Source: Chitinophagales bacterium
GTDB lineage: Bacteria > Bacteroidota > Bacteroidia > Chitinophagales > JAHDHT01
DNA length: 13,846 nt
Direction: 5' to 3'
Assembly (NCBI GenBank): GCA_020631175.1
Contig: JAHDHT010000058.1
Location: 2,886-16,731, forward strand
Under the pieces are notes generated by a model. It ran no database searches. It was not told the origin of the DNA and worked only from the letters and a program-made list of their open reading frames with translations. A program made the position numbers and the translations under genes. Positions 12,882 through 13,846 of this stretch are shown here, in pieces (the stretch's first letter is position 1; every line of letters starts with the position of its first letter).

Positions 12882-13846
12882 ATGATTCAATTTATTGTTA
12901 AGCGATTATTACAGGGTGCGCTCTCTTTGTTTGGGGTAGTCTTGCTTGTTTTTTTATTGTTTAACATCCTTCCATCTGATCCTGCACGAATGACATTAGG
13001 TCAAAGAGCTGATGTAAGTTCGGTTGAAGCCATTAAAAAAGAATTGGGATTAGACCGGCATCCGATTGTACAGTTTGGTTTTTATCTGAGAGATTTATCT
13101 CCGATTTCCTGGCATGAAGATACAGCAGCAAATCAGGAGAAATATGAATATTCGAAATTGTTTACGGTAGGCAATACGGCTGTAGTCGCGAAGTATCCAT
13201 ATTTAAGACGCTCATATCAAAGTAAAAGGGAAGTGCGTGACATCTTAATGGAAGCCTTACCCAACACCGTTATTCTAGCCAGCCTGGCAATTTTACTGGC
13301 GATTATTTTTGGTGTTAGCTTCGGGGTAATAGCTGCCTTAAAGCAATTTTCTTTTACAGATAATTCTATTTTAGTTACTACCGTTTTAGGTATTTCACAA
13401 CCAAGTTATTTTACCGGAATTGTACTGGCATTAATTTTTGGATACTTGTTAGCAGATTATACCGGATTAAATTATGTGGGTGGATTATGGGACTTTGACG
13501 ATTTAGGCGATCCGATAACGGTACCCAAGAATTTAATACTTCCGGTTATCGCTTTAGGTATTCGTCCGATTGCTATTATTACACAGCTTACCAGATCAAC
13601 AATGCTTGATGTACTCTCGCAAGATTATATCCGCACTGCTTACGCAAAAGGATTATCTTATTGGACGGTGGTCGTAAAGCACGCATTAAGAAATGCTTTA
13701 AATCCTGTTTTAACGGCTGTATCCGGTTGGTTCGCCGGTTTATTGGCCGGCTCATATTTCATTGAAATCATTTTCGATTTTAAAGGATTGGCTTATGTTA
13801 CCATTAAAGCGATTGAAACGCTCGACTTCCCGGTTGTAATGGGTTC
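12882..13846 (+). CDS. OppB/DppB-type peptide ABC transporter permease (3' end cut by window)
   Basis: From ATG 12882 the frame stays open for 321 codons to the window edge. The start MIQFIVKRLLQGALSLFGVV and LPSDPARMTLG (about 31-41) are typical of permeases for oligo/dipeptide or nickel ABC importers. Residues about 70-122 form an inserted soluble segment including KYPYLRRSYQSKREV, which is characteristic of Bacteroidota versions. The BPD_transp_1 domain follows with ISQPSYFTGI (about 174-183) and the cytoplasmic coupling EAA-type loop DYIRTAYAKGLSYWTVV (about 248-264), which contacts the ATPase. The C-terminus is missing only because the window ends. Substrate cannot be told from the permease alone. 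It begins 24 nt after the DoxX-like gene, so it may be co-transcribed or have its own promoter. Confidence 0.93.
   Translation, partial: MIQFIVKRLLQGALSLFGVVLLVFLLFNILPSDPARMTLGQRADVSSVEAIKKELGLDRHPIVQFGFYLRDLSPISWHEDTAANQEKYEYSKLFTVGNTAVVAKYPYLRRSYQSKREVRDILMEALPNTVILASLAILLAIIFGVSFGVIAALKQFSFTDNSILVTTVLGISQPSYFTGIVLALIFGYLLADYTGLNYVGGLWDFDDLGDPITVPKNLILPVIALGIRPIAIITQLTRSTMLDVLSQDYIRTAYAKGLSYWTVVVKHALRNALNPVLTAVSGWFAGLLAGSYFIEIIFDFKGLAYVTIKAIETLDFPVVMG

Overview
The window is AT-rich, densely packed chromosomal DNA that looks like a member of the Bacteroidota. The evidence is the promoter style (TAnnTTTG -7 boxes with TTTG-like -33 boxes), near absence of clear Shine-Dalgarno sequences, a fused FtcD enzyme, the folP-cdaA pair, the DUF1599-DoxX pair, and lipoprotein and permease types characteristic of that phylum. 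I cannot assign a genus. Most genes are ordinary housekeeping or envelope genes, and I see no transposase, integrase, CRISPR array, rRNA or tRNA.

Layout from left to right. (1) Positions 1-92 hold the start of chorismate synthase (aroC) on the minus strand. It diverges from a plus-strand histidine-degradation operon: hutI, a small TPR-like protein of unknown role, and bifunctional ftcD (143-3530), closed by a hairpin. HutI makes formiminoglutamate and FtcD moves its formimino carbon into the folate pool. hutH and hutU are not in the window. (2) A 168-bp gap with three separate palindromes leads to an uncharacterised 257-aa protein (3699-4472). (3) A secreted M43-like metalloprotease lipoprotein (minus, 4489-5793) diverges from a TPR lipoprotein (plus, 5837-6403). 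They share a 43-bp gap containing the best promoter match of the window, and the plus gene ends in a strong intrinsic terminator. (4) A DUF433/DUF5615 toxin-antitoxin-like pair lies on the minus strand (6481-7034).

(5) A compact minus-strand operon reads folP, cdaA, polysaccharide deacetylase, GNAT-like protein (10817 down to 7096), with gaps of 0 and 6 nt and then a 4-nt overlap. It joins folate synthesis, c-di-AMP synthesis and two probable glycan/envelope enzymes. folP and cdaA are in the same frame, separated only by one TAG codon, and cdaA begins with GTG. (6) A 240-bp divergent region leads to a plus-strand cluster: a duplicated-domain DUF1599 protein with a TTG start, a DoxX-like membrane protein with a thioredoxin-like tail lacking CXXC, and an OppB/DppB-type permease cut by the window end.

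No wholly new system is evident. The best leads are the folP-TAG-cdaA junction, the deacetylase/GNAT pair attached to cdaA, the three-palindrome regulatory region before the 257-aa protein, and the unexplained TPR-like protein inside the histidine operon.
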